Assembly: GCA_965230635.1 (NCBI GenBank)
Contig: CBDDLJ010000010.1
Location: forward strand, 154,076-218,075
DNA from: CBDDLJ01 sp965230635
GTDB lineage: Bacteria > Pseudomonadota > Gammaproteobacteria > UBA1113
DNA length: 64,000 nucleotides
Direction of reading: 5' to 3'
Numbering within the stretch: the first letter of the stretch is position 1; every line of letters begins with the position of its first letter. This document shows positions 9,281 to 19,475 of this stretch, piece after piece. The position numbers and the translations under genes are program-made. The notes beneath the pieces were generated by a model, which worked only from the letters and a program-made list of their open reading frames with translations, was not told the origin of the DNA and did no database searches.

Positions 9281-11446
9281 ATGAAGCAAGATGCTGAATT
9301 AGATATGGTTGGAAGCACTCGTTCAAATGAGGAATTTAGTGATCCTTTGCTTGATTGCTTAGTTATTATTACTCGTTTAAAACAAAATCCTTTTTCACAC
9401 GAAGCTTTACGCGCTGGTTTGCCTCTAACTTGTCATCGTTTGACCCCAGAATTATTTATACGAGCAAGTCAAAGAGCTGGGTTATCCGCAAAGTTATTTA
9501 AACGTAAGCTAACAAAGATCTCTCCGTTATTGCTGCCTGCAGTATTGCTATTAAACAATAATAAGGCTTGTGTTGTTACAGATATCGACAGTGAGCGTAA
9601 TGCGTATGTCATATTTCCAGAAGTCGATGAAGGCATAAGTAAAATACCCCTAAAGCAATTGGAAAAAGAGTACACCGGATATGTCTTTTTTACCCAAACA
9701 TTACATCAATTTGAGTCCCGATCAGAAGCATCTAGTGATGAAAAAAAAGGCAGTCCCTCATGGTTCTGGGGAACAATTTGGCGGTTTCGACGTTATTATT
9801 ACCAAGTTATTGTTGCATCCATTTTTATTAATATATTTGCACTAGCTGTACCGCTATATATTAAGCATGTTTACAATCGTGTGATTCCCAATAATGCAAC
9901 GGAAACGTTACTGTTTTTATCAGTAGGCGCTATTATTGTTTTTCTCTTTGATTTCTTAATGCGTACAATTCGTGGATATTTAATTGACTTAGCTGGTAAA
10001 AAAGTAGATGTGGTTATTGCCAGTAATTTATTTGAGCAAGTATTGGGAGTGAAAACCTATGCAGCTCCAGCATCGACAGGTGTACAAGCTAATCATTTAC
10101 GTGACTTTGAGAATATTAGAGACTTCTTCACATCAGCGACTATTAGCGGCCTAGTGGATTTACCTTTTATACTTTTATTTATTGCTGTTATTTATTTAAT
10201 TGGTGGATTGATTTCTTTGGTGTTAGTGGTTGCTGTTCCCTTAGTTATTATTGCTTCTTATTTAATTAGTCTTCCTCTTAAGAAAGCAGTGGAAAAAACA
10301 TTTGTCGGTGGCGCACAAAAACATGCTATTTTAGTTGAAGCGTTAAGTAATTTAGATGTTATCAAAAGCACTTCTGCTGAGGGCACTATGCAAAGTCGCT
10401 GGGAGAAACATGTCGGAATATCATCAAAAAGTGCTATGTATTCGCGCTTTTATTCAACATTGGCAATGAATATATCAGTATTTACCCAGTACTTAGTCAC
10501 AGTTCTTGTGGTTATTTTTGGTGTTTATGCAGTTGCTGCAGGGAATTTGCAAGTTGGCGGTTTGATTGCCATTACCATCTTATCTGGCCGGGCAATGGCA
10601 CCATTAGGTCAGTTAGCTAGTTTAATGATCCGTTATCAATTAACCAAATGCTCCTATCAAGCATTAAGCAATATCATGAAATTACCGATTGAACGACCCC
10701 GTCGACATAAGTTTTTGCATAGACCAACCTTCGCAGGCGCGATTGAATTTGAAGACCTTAGATTCCGTTATGAAGGGCAATCTATTGACTTATTTAAAAA
10801 TATTTCATTTCGTATCAATGCTGGCGAGAAAGTGGGTATCGTTGGTCCAATGGGTGCGGGTAAGACGAGTTTATTTGAATTGCTCATGAATTTTTATGTA
10901 CCTGCTGGAGGTGCTATACGAATTGATGGAACTGACATTGCACAAATTGATCCAGCTGATCTGCGTCGTCAAATTGGTTACGTTCAACAGGAATCAAAGT
11001 TATTCTATGGAACAGCGCGTGATAATATAACAATGAAAGCACCATGGGCTTCTGATGAGGAAATATTACGTGCGGCACGTATTTCTGGTGCAGATAACTT
11101 CATTAGTAAACATCCATTGGGTTATGATTTGCCTATTGGTGAAAATGGTAAAGGATTATCAGGTGGGCAGTGCCAAACCATCGCGATTGCACGATCATTA
11201 TTGATGTCACCTTCTATTTTGCTTTTTGATGAACCTACAAGTTCCATGGATAACAGTACAGAAAACCGTTTTATTAAACGAATTAAGACGATTTACCAGG
11301 ATAAAACTTTGCTTTTGGTTACGCACAAAATGTCATTGTTAAAATTAGTTGATCGGTTAATTATTCTGCAGTGTGGTAAAATTATAGCTGATGGTAAGAA
11401 GGAAAAAGTTTTAGAGTCGTTGCGGCAATTGCAGAAAAAAATATAG
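9281..11446 (+). CDS. Type I secretion ABC exporter (LapB/HlyB-like, inactive C39 domain)
   Basis: A 721-residue inner-membrane transporter. Residues ~20-150 form a C39 peptidase-like domain that lacks the catalytic Cys, as in HlyB/LapB proteins that export without cleaving a leader. Residues ~165-440 hold about six membrane helices. The ATPase domain has Walker A GPMGAGKTS, signature LSGGQCQTIAIARS and Walker B ILLFDEPTSSMD. It would power export of a large RTX- or adhesin-type substrate together with the TolC-like channel upstream and the HlyD adaptor downstream. The adaptor starts 13 bases after this stop but is frameshifted. No substrate gene is visible in the window. Confidence 0.9.
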   Translation: MKQDAELDMVGSTRSNEEFSDPLLDCLVIITRLKQNPFSHEALRAGLPLTCHRLTPELFIRASQRAGLSAKLFKRKLTKISPLLLPAVLLLNNNKACVVTDIDSERNAYVIFPEVDEGISKIPLKQLEKEYTGYVFFTQTLHQFESRSEASSDEKKGSPSWFWGTIWRFRRYYYQVIVASIFINIFALAVPLYIKHVYNRVIPNNATETLLFLSVGAIIVFLFDFLMRTIRGYLIDLAGKKVDVVIASNLFEQVLGVKTYAAPASTGVQANHLRDFENIRDFFTSATISGLVDLPFILLFIAVIYLIGGLISLVLVVAVPLVIIASYLISLPLKKAVEKTFVGGAQKHAILVEALSNLDVIKSTSAEGTMQSRWEKHVGISSKSAMYSRFYSTLAMNISVFTQYLVTVLVVIFGVYAVAAGNLQVGGLIAITILSGRAMAPLGQLASLMIRYQLTKCSYQALSNIMKLPIERPRRHKFLHRPTFAGAIEFEDLRFRYEGQSIDLFKNISFRINAGEKVGIVGPMGAGKTSLFELLMNFYVPAGGAIRIDGTDIAQIDPADLRRQIGYVQQESKLFYGTARDNITMKAPWASDEEILRAARISGADNFISKHPLGYDLPIGENGKGLSGGQCQTIAIARSLLMSPSILLFDEPTSSMDNSTENRFIKRIKTIYQDKTLLLVTHKMSLLKLVDRLIILQCGKIIADGKKEKVLESLRQLQKKI

Positions 11447-11458
11447 GTATTTGAACTT

Positions 11459-13286
11459 ATGGAATCAGATAAAGATTTAGATAAAAAAAAACTAGATTTA
11501 GCTGGAGACGAAAAAAACGTTAGCTGAATTAAATCATCAGAAAAAAATCGTCGATGAAAAAATGGAAGAAATAAAAAAGAATCTGTTAAAAGTTAAAGAG
11601 TTATTGACAGATTTATCTCATGAAGAACAAGAAAATAATTTTCAGAGCCGTTTGCAGCGAGCACAGCAACAGCAATCTTTGCAGCAAAAATTACGATATG
11701 ATGAGCAAGAATTAATAGAGAAAAAGTTACAGAAATTGATTATAGAAAAAAAAATTAAAAGACTTGAGAATGACGTTACCGATGAAGTAAAAAAAAGTGA
11801 CGATATGTTAGCTTATGATTCGTTAATGAAAGAGCTTCGAAAAAAGAATCTATTAGAAAGAGAAAAATTTGCTAAGCAAAAAACAAAAGATGAAAACAAT
11901 CTGAGTCTTGCTGATGGAAATGTACGAGAAAAAATAGCTGTAGAAAATAAGCCGGGTCAAAAATCCTCTTCTGATCATTTAATAGCAAAAGCGCAAGAAC
12001 TTATTAAGAATAAGGTTGACTCATTGCGAGAGCAAGGACTTGCAGGAAGTGCACCTCAGCAGATGACAAGCACGAAACGAGAAGCTCAACTGGATGAGGT
12101 GGATTATATCAGTGATATCAAAAAAGCAGTGCTTAGTGAAAAATCACCGATGTCTTCTTTATTATTGTATGCGATTGTTTTCTTTTTTGTTGTAGCCATA
12201 TTCTGGGCAAAAATCACTGTGTTAGAAGAAACGACCACAGCTTCAGGAAAAGTCATTCCTTCTTCACAAATACAAGTTATACAAAATCTGGAAGGGGGTA
12301 TATTAGAAGAGATATACGTTCATGAGGGCGATCAGGTGAAAAAAGGTCAAATTCTATTGCGTATTGACGATACGAGATTTTCTTCAACTTACAAAGAAGG
12401 GCGGCAAAAATACTTTTCTTTACTGGCAAATATTGCTCGCTTACGTGCTGAGGCAAAGGGTTTAAAAGAGATTGTATTTCCTGAAATAATAAAAGCCGAA
12501 GCACCTGATATGATAGCAAATGAATTAAAATTATTTGAAAAACAGAAAGAACAATTAGCATCGGTTAAGGCAACATTAGAGCAGAGTTACCAATTATCTA
12601 AGGAAGAATTGCACATTACAGAGCCATTAGTAAAAGAAGGCATTATGTCACAAATCGAATTGCTACGATTAAAGCGGCAAACGAATGAAATGAAAGGTGA
12701 TATTGATAAAGCAGAAGAGGAATTTAGATCAGCCTCACAAAAAGAGTTAAATGAAAAAGAAGCTGAGCTTGCATCACTCAGTGAGTCGCTACGAGCAGCA
12801 GAAGATCGATTGAAACGCACAACCATTCGCTCACCTGTTACTGGTGTTGTTAATCTTGTAAAAATTTCGACGCAAGGTGCAGTTATACAGCCGGGTATGG
12901 ATATTTTAGAGATAGTTCCAACGGAGGATAACTTATTAATTGAAGCCAAGGTCAAGCCTCAAGATATTGCCTTTATCAGCCCTGGTCAAAGAGCAATTGT
13001 CAAGGTGACTGCATACGATTTTTCATTGTACGGAGGCTTAGAAAAGCAAGGTGACACATATTAGTGCTGATACCATAGAAAAAACTGAAAATGGGCGAGA
13101 AGTTAGTTATTATAAGATACTGGTTCGTACAAATAAGAATTTTTTAGGCAAAAAAAATAACCCACTTTATATTATTCCAGGCATGACGGTTTCCTGTTGA
13201 TATCATGACAGGCAAAAAAATCTGTTCTGGATTATTTATTGAAGCCTATATTAAAAGCAAAAAATTCTGCATTTCGAGAACGTTAA
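11459..13286 (+). pseudogene. HlyD/LapC-type membrane-fusion protein, broken by four frameshifts
   Basis: The largest intact piece is 11562-13064 (500 codons): a long charged coiled-coil N-terminus, one membrane helix (PMSSLLLYAIVFFFVVAIFW), a biotinyl-lipoyl-like segment (IQNLEGGILEEIYVHEGDQV) and the HlyD hairpin. The true start appears to be ATG at 11459, followed by an A7 tract near 11510-11516 where one extra base shifts the frame. Three more one-base shifts occur near 13046, at ~13195 and in an A7 tract at 13214-13220. Reading across them restores the conserved C-terminus (VTHISADTIEK, YIIPGMTVS, VDIMTGKK, SVLDYLLKPILK) and the stop at 13286. Two shifts are not in homopolymers, so this is most likely a dead gene rather than sequencing noise. 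Confidence 0.85.
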
Positions 13287-13289
13287 TAT

Positions 13290-13664
13290 ATGTTTGTTTC
13301 TTACTATGATGAAAAAAGTAAAACAATGATCATCATGGCCAAAGGTGCGCTGGATAAATCAGAGGCGTCTTTATTTAGTGCTTGTTATTTAAAAAGATCA
13401 CTAGAGCCTAAGCTATTTATTCTTGACTGCAAAGAAACGTATTATATTGATAGTTCAATGACGGGCGTATTTTTTTCTTTTTGCCAATATGCCGATCAAT
13501 GTCACGCTAAAATATACATCACCAATATGAATGATAAAATACTAGAGGAATTTCGTTTATTACATTTTCATAAGATTTTTCAGCCAATGTTTAACAAAGA
13601 ATCTTTTCGTATTGAATGGGTCTACTACCCCAAAAAGAACAATAAAAGTACACATGGAGATTAA
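13290..13664 (+). CDS. STAS-domain protein (anti-sigma-factor-antagonist-like)
   Basis: A 124-residue single-domain protein whose start lies three bases after the restored stop of the HlyD gene. The centre reads LFILDCKETYYIDSSMTGVF, matching the STAS pattern in which a Ser after Asp is the phosphorylation site. Such proteins relay partner-switching signals by binding an anti-sigma factor or an output kinase. No partner kinase or phosphatase is in the window. Its position as the last gene of the type I secretion cluster suggests a regulatory role there; this is inference. Confidence 0.65.
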   Translation: MFVSYYDEKSKTMIIMAKGALDKSEASLFSACYLKRSLEPKLFILDCKETYYIDSSMTGVFFSFCQYADQCHAKIYITNMNDKILEEFRLLHFHKIFQPMFNKESFRIEWVYYPKKNNKSTHGD

Positions 13665-13747
13665 TAGAATTTCGAGGATGATAGCGCTTTGATTTTTTAC
13701 TTAATCGTTTTAAAATGGGCGGTCATAAGAAAGAGGAAGACTAAAAA

Positions 13748-16700
13748 ATGATCATATCTGATAAAGAACTACAGCAAGACGCTTTACGAGCTGCCATTAG
13801 CAGCGCTTATCGCCAAGAAGAAACCGCATGCATAGATAATTTATTGAGCAGAAATAAGCTTAGTTCTGAACAAGTTCAGCGTATTCAATCTCATGGGCGC
13901 GTATTAGTTGAAGCGATTCGCAGCAAGCGCATTGATGGAGGTGGTATAGATGCATTTTTAATGCAATATGATTTATCTAATATGGAAGGTATCGCCTTGA
14001 TGTGCTTAGCAGAAGCACTACTGCGTATTCCTGATAGTAAAACAGCAGATGATTTAATTAGTGATAAAATATTAAGCGGAAATTGGTATTCGCATGCGGG
14101 TAAAAGTGATTCTTTATTTGTTAATGCCACAACATGGGGGTTAATGTTAACTGGGAAGTTATATAGTTGGAAACAATTATCGAGCCAGAGTTTACAAGGC
14201 ATATTAAAAAAAGTTGCAGCTAAAAGCGGTGGAACAGTCATTCGTGCCTCGGCTAATTACGCAATGAAGATTTTAGGCCGTCAATTTGTGATGGGGCGCA
14301 CGATAGAGGAAGCACTGAAGCGAGCCAAAGAGTTGGAGGCTAAAGGCTACCGCTACTCCTATGATATGTTGGGGGAAGCGGCAATGACGGCGAGTGATGC
14401 TGAGCGTTATTTTCAGGCATACCAGAAGGCCATAACATCTTGCGGGAAAGTTGTTCCTGCCCAAGCGATAGAAAAAAACCCGAGTATTTCCGTAAAGCTA
14501 TCAGCAATTTATCCGCGTTATGAGTTTGGCCAAAAGGAAAAACTATTTTCCATATTGGTGCCACGGTTAATACAGTTAGCTGAGCAAGCAAAGCAGAATA
14601 ATGTAGGCTTAACAATTGATGCAGAAGAAGCCGATCGATTGGAATTATCTCTCGATATTTTTGAAGCAGTATTTACTCATGAAAAGTTAAATAACTGGTC
14701 CGGATTTGGTTTTGCTGTTCAAGCATACCAAAAAAGAGCGCCTTATGTTATTGCGTGGTTAGAAGACTTAGCCAAAAGACAGAAAAAATGTATTCCGCTT
14801 CGTTTAATAAAAGGAGCCTATTGGGATTCTGAGATTAAAATAAGCCAAGAGCAAGGCTTTGCAGGTTATCCAGTCTTTACCCGAAAAAGCTCTACGGATG
14901 TTTCCTTCATGGCTTGCGCAAGGCAGGTTATTGAGGCAGGTAGTCATTTTTATCCTCAGTTTTCAACACATAATGCTTATTCCGTTGCGGCGATTCTTGA
15001 AATGGTTGGTGAACGGAAAGACTTTGAATTTCAGTGTTTACATGGGATGGGACAGCCTTTGTATGATGAAATCGTTGGTCCGGATAAAATGAATTATCCT
15101 TGTCGAATTTATGCGCCTGTTGGCAGTCATGAAGATTTGCTACCATATTTGGTTAGACGGTTACTTGAAAATGGTGCTAACACATCTTTTGTAAATAGAA
15201 TCGTTGATGCCAGTGCGCCAATAGACGAGTTATTAGCGGATCCAATTGAAAAAACAGAGAGACTAGAAAAAAAAGCGCACCCTCGTATTCCTTTGCCAGT
15301 CAATATGTTTCCTGATAGAAAAAATTCTCAAGGGATTGATTTAACCAGCATCGATGAACTGACACAATTAAACACAGGTATTAAACAAGCATTACAACAA
15401 TCATGGGATGCCACACAATTAGCAACACAGCCAGAGCAAAAGCAAAAGGAAGTTGTTAATCCATCGGATACAACTAATATTATTGGTTTTGTCGTTGGTG
15501 CGACTGAGCAGCAAGTTGAACAAGCCTTAGCGACAGCAGATGAAGCTTCTTTTACTTGGGATAGAACAGCGGTAGATGAGCGAGCAGCTTGTTTAGAAAA
15601 GACAGCTGATTTAATCGAAGCGCATCGTTATCAATTGATTGCACTTTTAGTTCGCGAGGCGGGTAAAACACTGGATGATGCGATTGCCGAATATCGTGAA
15701 GCAGCTGATTTTTGTCGTTATTATGCAATGAATGCACGTAACATGATGGGGCAACCCCAGACGTTTATTGGTCCTACCGGCGAATGTAATCAGATGCGTT
15801 TGCATGGGCGTGGACCTATTGCTTGTATTAGTCCTTGGAATTTTCCGTTGGCTATTTTTGTTGGGCAAATAAGTGCAGCATTAGTCAGTGGTAATCCAGT
15901 GTTAGCAAAGCCGGCTGATCAAACCCCATTGATAGCTAATTATGTAATTAATTTATTTCATCAAGCAGGTATTCCACCGACTGTATTGCACTTTCTACCA
16001 GGCCGAGGGTCAGTTGTTGGTGCAAAACTAACAGCGGATTTGCGCGTTAAAGGTGTTATGTTTACCGGCTCAACTGAAACAGCTCAATTAATTAATCAAA
16101 CACTGGTCACTCGGGGTGGTTCTATTGTTCCTTTCATTGCGGAAACCGGTGGGCAAAATGCAATGCTGGTAGATTCATCTGCATTGACCGAACAAGTAGT
16201 AGATGATGTGCTTCATTCTGCCTTTTATAGTGCAGGTCAACGTTGTTCTGCGTTGCGTATACTGTATGTACAAGATCTTGTTGCTGATAAAATCATTGCG
16301 ATGTTAAAAGGTGCTATGGATGAATTACAAATAGGTGATCCGATGTTGTTAGCAACAGATATCGGTCCTGTTATTGATGCAGCTTCTGCAGCAATATTGC
16401 AACAACATGTTGACGCAATGCAGTTACATGCTAAATGGATGCATCAAGCTAGATTGAACGATACTTGTTCTAAAGGTACGTTTTTCCCACCTACCTTATT
16501 TGAAATTGAACATATTAGTCAATTACAGCAAGAAGTTTTTGGCCCAATTTTACATATCATTCGCTTTAAACTACAAGATCTTGATCAGGTTATTGCGGAT
16601 GTCAATGCAACCGGCTATGGTTTGACAATGGGCATTCATAGCCGCATTGATGAGCGCGTACATTACATTGCAGAACGTGTTCGTATTGGAAACCTCTATG

Positions 16701-16885
16701 TTAACCGTGCTATGACAGGTGCTGTCGTTGGTGTGCAACCCTTTGGTGGCGAAGGATTATCGGGTACAGGCCCTAAAGCAGGTGGTCCGCATTATCTTCA
16801 TCGATTATGCACAGAACGTACTATATCAATTGACACTACGGCGGCGGGTGGTAATGCGTCATTGATGACGCTACAGGAAGAGTAA
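13748..16885 (+). CDS. putA: Bifunctional proline dehydrogenase / L-glutamate gamma-semialdehyde dehydrogenase
   Basis: A 1045-residue PutA that oxidises proline to glutamate in two steps. Residues ~70-490 form the FAD-binding proline dehydrogenase barrel (LRLIKGAYWDSEIK, FEFQCLHGMGQ). Residues ~540-1030 form the aldehyde dehydrogenase, with ISPWNFPLAIFVGQ, the Glu in PFIAETGGQNAML and the catalytic Cys in YSAGQRCSALR. It lacks the N-terminal ribbon-helix-helix domain of the ~1320-residue E. coli protein, so it should not repress its own gene. GAGGA lies ten bases before the ATG. It appears to be transcribed alone and ends at a hairpin. Confidence 0.96.
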   Translation: MIISDKELQQDALRAAISSAYRQEETACIDNLLSRNKLSSEQVQRIQSHGRVLVEAIRSKRIDGGGIDAFLMQYDLSNMEGIALMCLAEALLRIPDSKTADDLISDKILSGNWYSHAGKSDSLFVNATTWGLMLTGKLYSWKQLSSQSLQGILKKVAAKSGGTVIRASANYAMKILGRQFVMGRTIEEALKRAKELEAKGYRYSYDMLGEAAMTASDAERYFQAYQKAITSCGKVVPAQAIEKNPSISVKLSAIYPRYEFGQKEKLFSILVPRLIQLAEQAKQNNVGLTIDAEEADRLELSLDIFEAVFTHEKLNNWSGFGFAVQAYQKRAPYVIAWLEDLAKRQKKCIPLRLIKGAYWDSEIKISQEQGFAGYPVFTRKSSTDVSFMACARQVIEAGSHFYPQFSTHNAYSVAAILEMVGERKDFEFQCLHGMGQPLYDEIVGPDKMNYPCRIYAPVGSHEDLLPYLVRRLLENGANTSFVNRIVDASAPIDELLADPIEKTERLEKKAHPRIPLPVNMFPDRKNSQGIDLTSIDELTQLNTGIKQALQQSWDATQLATQPEQKQKEVVNPSDTTNIIGFVVGATEQQVEQALATADEASFTWDRTAVDERAACLEKTADLIEAHRYQLIALLVREAGKTLDDAIAEYREAADFCRYYAMNARNMMGQPQTFIGPTGECNQMRLHGRGPIACISPWNFPLAIFVGQISAALVSGNPVLAKPADQTPLIANYVINLFHQAGIPPTVLHFLPGRGSVVGAKLTADLRVKGVMFTGSTETAQLINQTLVTRGGSIVPFIAETGGQNAMLVDSSALTEQVVDDVLHSAFYSAGQRCSALRILYVQDLVADKIIAMLKGAMDELQIGDPMLLATDIGPVIDAASAAILQQHVDAMQLHAKWMHQARLNDTCSKGTFFPPTLFEIEHISQLQQEVFGPILHIIRFKLQDLDQVIADVNATGYGLTMGIHSRIDERVHYIAERVRIGNLYVNRAMTGAVVGVQPFGGEGLSGTGPKAGGPHYLHRLCTERTISIDTTAAGGNASLMTLQEE

Positions 16886-16890
16886 TACAA

Positions 16891-16928
16891 ATTTGCTCTA
16901 TAAGGGCGATATGCCTATTAGAGCAAAT
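16891..16928 (+). terminator. Hairpin after putA, probable terminator
   Basis: ATTTGCTCTA and TAGAGCAAAT form a perfect 10-bp stem six bases after the putA stop, followed by CAATTTTG. The T-run is short, so termination may be weak or bidirectional. Confidence 0.5.
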
Positions 16929-16980
16929 CAATTTTGCCTTGTTGTGTCTGATAGCGAATCATCAGTATGGGAAATGAGAT

Positions 16981-17195
16981 ATGAGCAAAAAGCTTTTCTC
17001 ACCTGCCTGTGAGCGCAATAAAGATTCTATCCTTCAGCAATTGACCGTCTGTATTAATGCAGGTGATCATATTTTGGAAGTTGGCAGTGGTAGTGGACAG
17101 CATGGCGAATTTTTTGCAGCAACGCTACCAAATATCGTTTGGCAGTGGCAGTGATCGTCAGGAAAATTTACCAGCTATTATAGCAGTTTTGGCTG
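16981..17195 (+). pseudogene. Truncated DUF938 SAM-dependent methyltransferase
   Basis: The frame from ATG 16981 reads SPACERNKDSILQQL and then ILEVGSGSGQHGEFFAATLP, the start and SAM-binding loop of DUF938 methyltransferases. It stops at TGA 17152. A one-base shift just before the stop restores SDRQENLPAIIAVLAD, the next expected segment. The coding sequence is then cut by the Tn3-like element at 17200. No C-terminal half is recognisable after the element, so part of the gene was also deleted. Confidence 0.7.
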
Positions 17196-17199
17196 ACCT

Positions 17200-17226
17200 G
17201 ACATAAGCGGCGGAAAGTTTCCTTCG
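17200..17226 (+). repeat. Left terminal inverted repeat of the Tn3-like element
   Basis: Twenty-seven bases starting GACATAAGCGGCG and ending GTTTCCTTCG, matching the right end except at one position. Similarity fades after this, while Tn3 family repeats are usually about 38 bp. Confidence 0.8.
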
Positions 17227-17232
17227 TTTAAC

Positions 17233-19472
17233 TTATGCAATCTCCAGCGCTAATATTTTGTACAAACCAAAGGCAGGATCATTTGATGCTGCTTGCCTAA
17301 AACCATAAGCGCCTAATAAATTGACATGCTGCCAACACAACACCGACCCAGAACGAATGGCTTCTATGAGCGATTGATATTCATCAGCATCCTCAATATT
17401 GGCCAATAGTTGAGACAAATAGAGATAATTCCACAGCACAATGGCATTTTGAATAAGGACTTGGCAAGCGGTAATAATCACTTGTTCCTCGGCTGTCGGC
17501 TTTTGGAATTCCCCACTATTATCAAAAAATATGGCTCGACCAAACTTGTTGGATAATTCAATACGGTTTAACTGTTTTTCAATACGTTGTCGTAATTTGA
17601 CATCATTATTGTAAAATAAAAAGAGATTTAATAATGCGACCGAATTCCTTGAGTGCTTTGTATAATGGATTTTCTTTTGCATAAGAACTTAACCTTTTGA
17701 ATAACTGTGATGCTGCTTCACGTTTTAATAAAATGGTTGCCATAAACCGCAATATTTCATCCCAGTGTTTTTTAATAAGTTGAGAGTCAATTGTGCGAGA
17801 CGGTAGTATACGATAGCCTTTATTTGCATAGGTTTTTTTCGATGAGAAAGCGTAGAGTTTTTTTTTGGTAATATTTTTAAACCTTGGGGCGTAAGCTATC
17901 TTCATAAAATGACTGGCTCCAAATACCGTCTCAGTGACTCCGTGTGTATCTATTGAGTGAATGCTAGACTGTACAACATCGTTAGCCATTAGGCCATCGA
18001 TGATATAAGCAGCTTCACGTTCTGATGCACTAAATACAGTAGAGTAAAACAGTGACTGTCGCTCATCAATAAATGTGTAAACACTAACGCCTTTATCTTT
18101 ACCAAAATATTTGAACGAATAATTAGCCACTAGCGATTCAACAGAAACGCCTACTTTCCGGCCATCACTACTGGTATGAAGACTGTCCTTATTTTCAAGA
18201 AAAATATCTGGGAGTGTAAGCTGCTGGACCATCGCAACAATTTCGTTATTAGCTGCATTTAGATTTTTTTGCGTAAAGTACCACTGCACTGTGTTTTTTA
18301 GTGCATTCTCCGTTACACTTTCGGATGTATGGGCAAGTTTCTCAATCCCTATATTGCAACCTTTCGCAATTAAACCAGCAAAAAATGTTGCTAACGTTGG
18401 TTTTCCTTTGCTGTGTTTAATGCCATAATGTTCAAAACACTCAATAAACTGAGTGACATCATTAATATCTGATAAGATTTGTAATGAAGGCACATAGTTA
18501 ACTTGCTCGAGCAAAGTTGCAATATGTTTCTCTTGACTGTCTGAAACGGCTGGTGTTCGCACAGTAATTTTTTCATTACAATCAATGGTAATATATGGAT
18601 TTTTATTAGCATTAATGCGTTCATTGACTTTTTGATAACGCCCTTCAAGATGTGATCTAAGATCAAATAGCACAGTGTCCACGTCGGAAAATTTTATTAA
18701 TCCTGACGCTTCAAGTAATTTTTTACGTTGGTCTTTCCATTCGTCAAGGCCAATCAAATAATCGCCAATGGCTTTATACCGGTATGTGTATCGCAAATTT
18801 AAGTTACCACTCTTGATACATTCACATACCGCTATAAAAAATAAAGATTTATACAAAGATGGTCGGAAACGACCATCTTCCCAATAGTTGATCCAGTGCT
18901 ATTTTTTGTGATTTATTTAATGATCGGTTTGTTTTTTTAATGAGTTTCATTTCAAATTGACGAAAACCATCAGTGATCCGTTCGGCAAGTCCATGATAAG
19001 ATGGGATCTCTATTTTTTGCTCATGAAGCCACATTAATGTGCGGACAAAAATAGTTTTTAGTGAAATGTGTTCGGCTATAATGGTCTTAATATATTTATT
19101 CACTTTATCGGTTGTCTTATCATTATCAAATTCATAACATTGACATAAATGCAAAATTGTTTTTCGATGTTCGTTGGGAGTTTTTTTCTTGTAAGTAGAT
19201 AAGTTGACTTCTTTAATATCAACATTAAGCAAAGAAGCGACATAAAAAACATCATCCTCGTGGAACCGTTGTGCCAAATAAAACCGTTGCGTTGCTATAA
19301 AGTGTCCATATTGCAGCATAAATCCTACTTTGTGAGTAGGCGAACGTAAGCGATTAATGGCTTTGGCTACATTAGGGGGCAAATTAAAACATTGTTGACG
19401 AAGCGCCGACGTTAATCGTTGTGGATAATCAAAACGTTTTTGTTCTTGGGCATTCAGAATCGCTAATAGCAT
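17233..19472 (-). pseudogene. Tn3-family transposase TnpA, frameshifted and internally shortened
   Basis: Three frames in a row encode a Tn3 transposase. 19472-18849 holds the N-terminal DUF4158-like domain (HKVGFMLQYGHFIATQRFY). 18856-17606 holds most of the DDE domain, with Asp in HTSSDGRKVG and in IDTHGVTE and the Glu-containing LYKALKEFGRI. 17682-17233 holds the C-terminus (CWQHVNLLGAYGF). One shift near 17606-17640 joins parts two and three. At ~18850 parts one and two meet with material missing: the total is about 746 codons against roughly 980 for intact family members. The gene cannot give an active transposase. Confidence 0.85.
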
Positions 19473-19475
19473 TGA

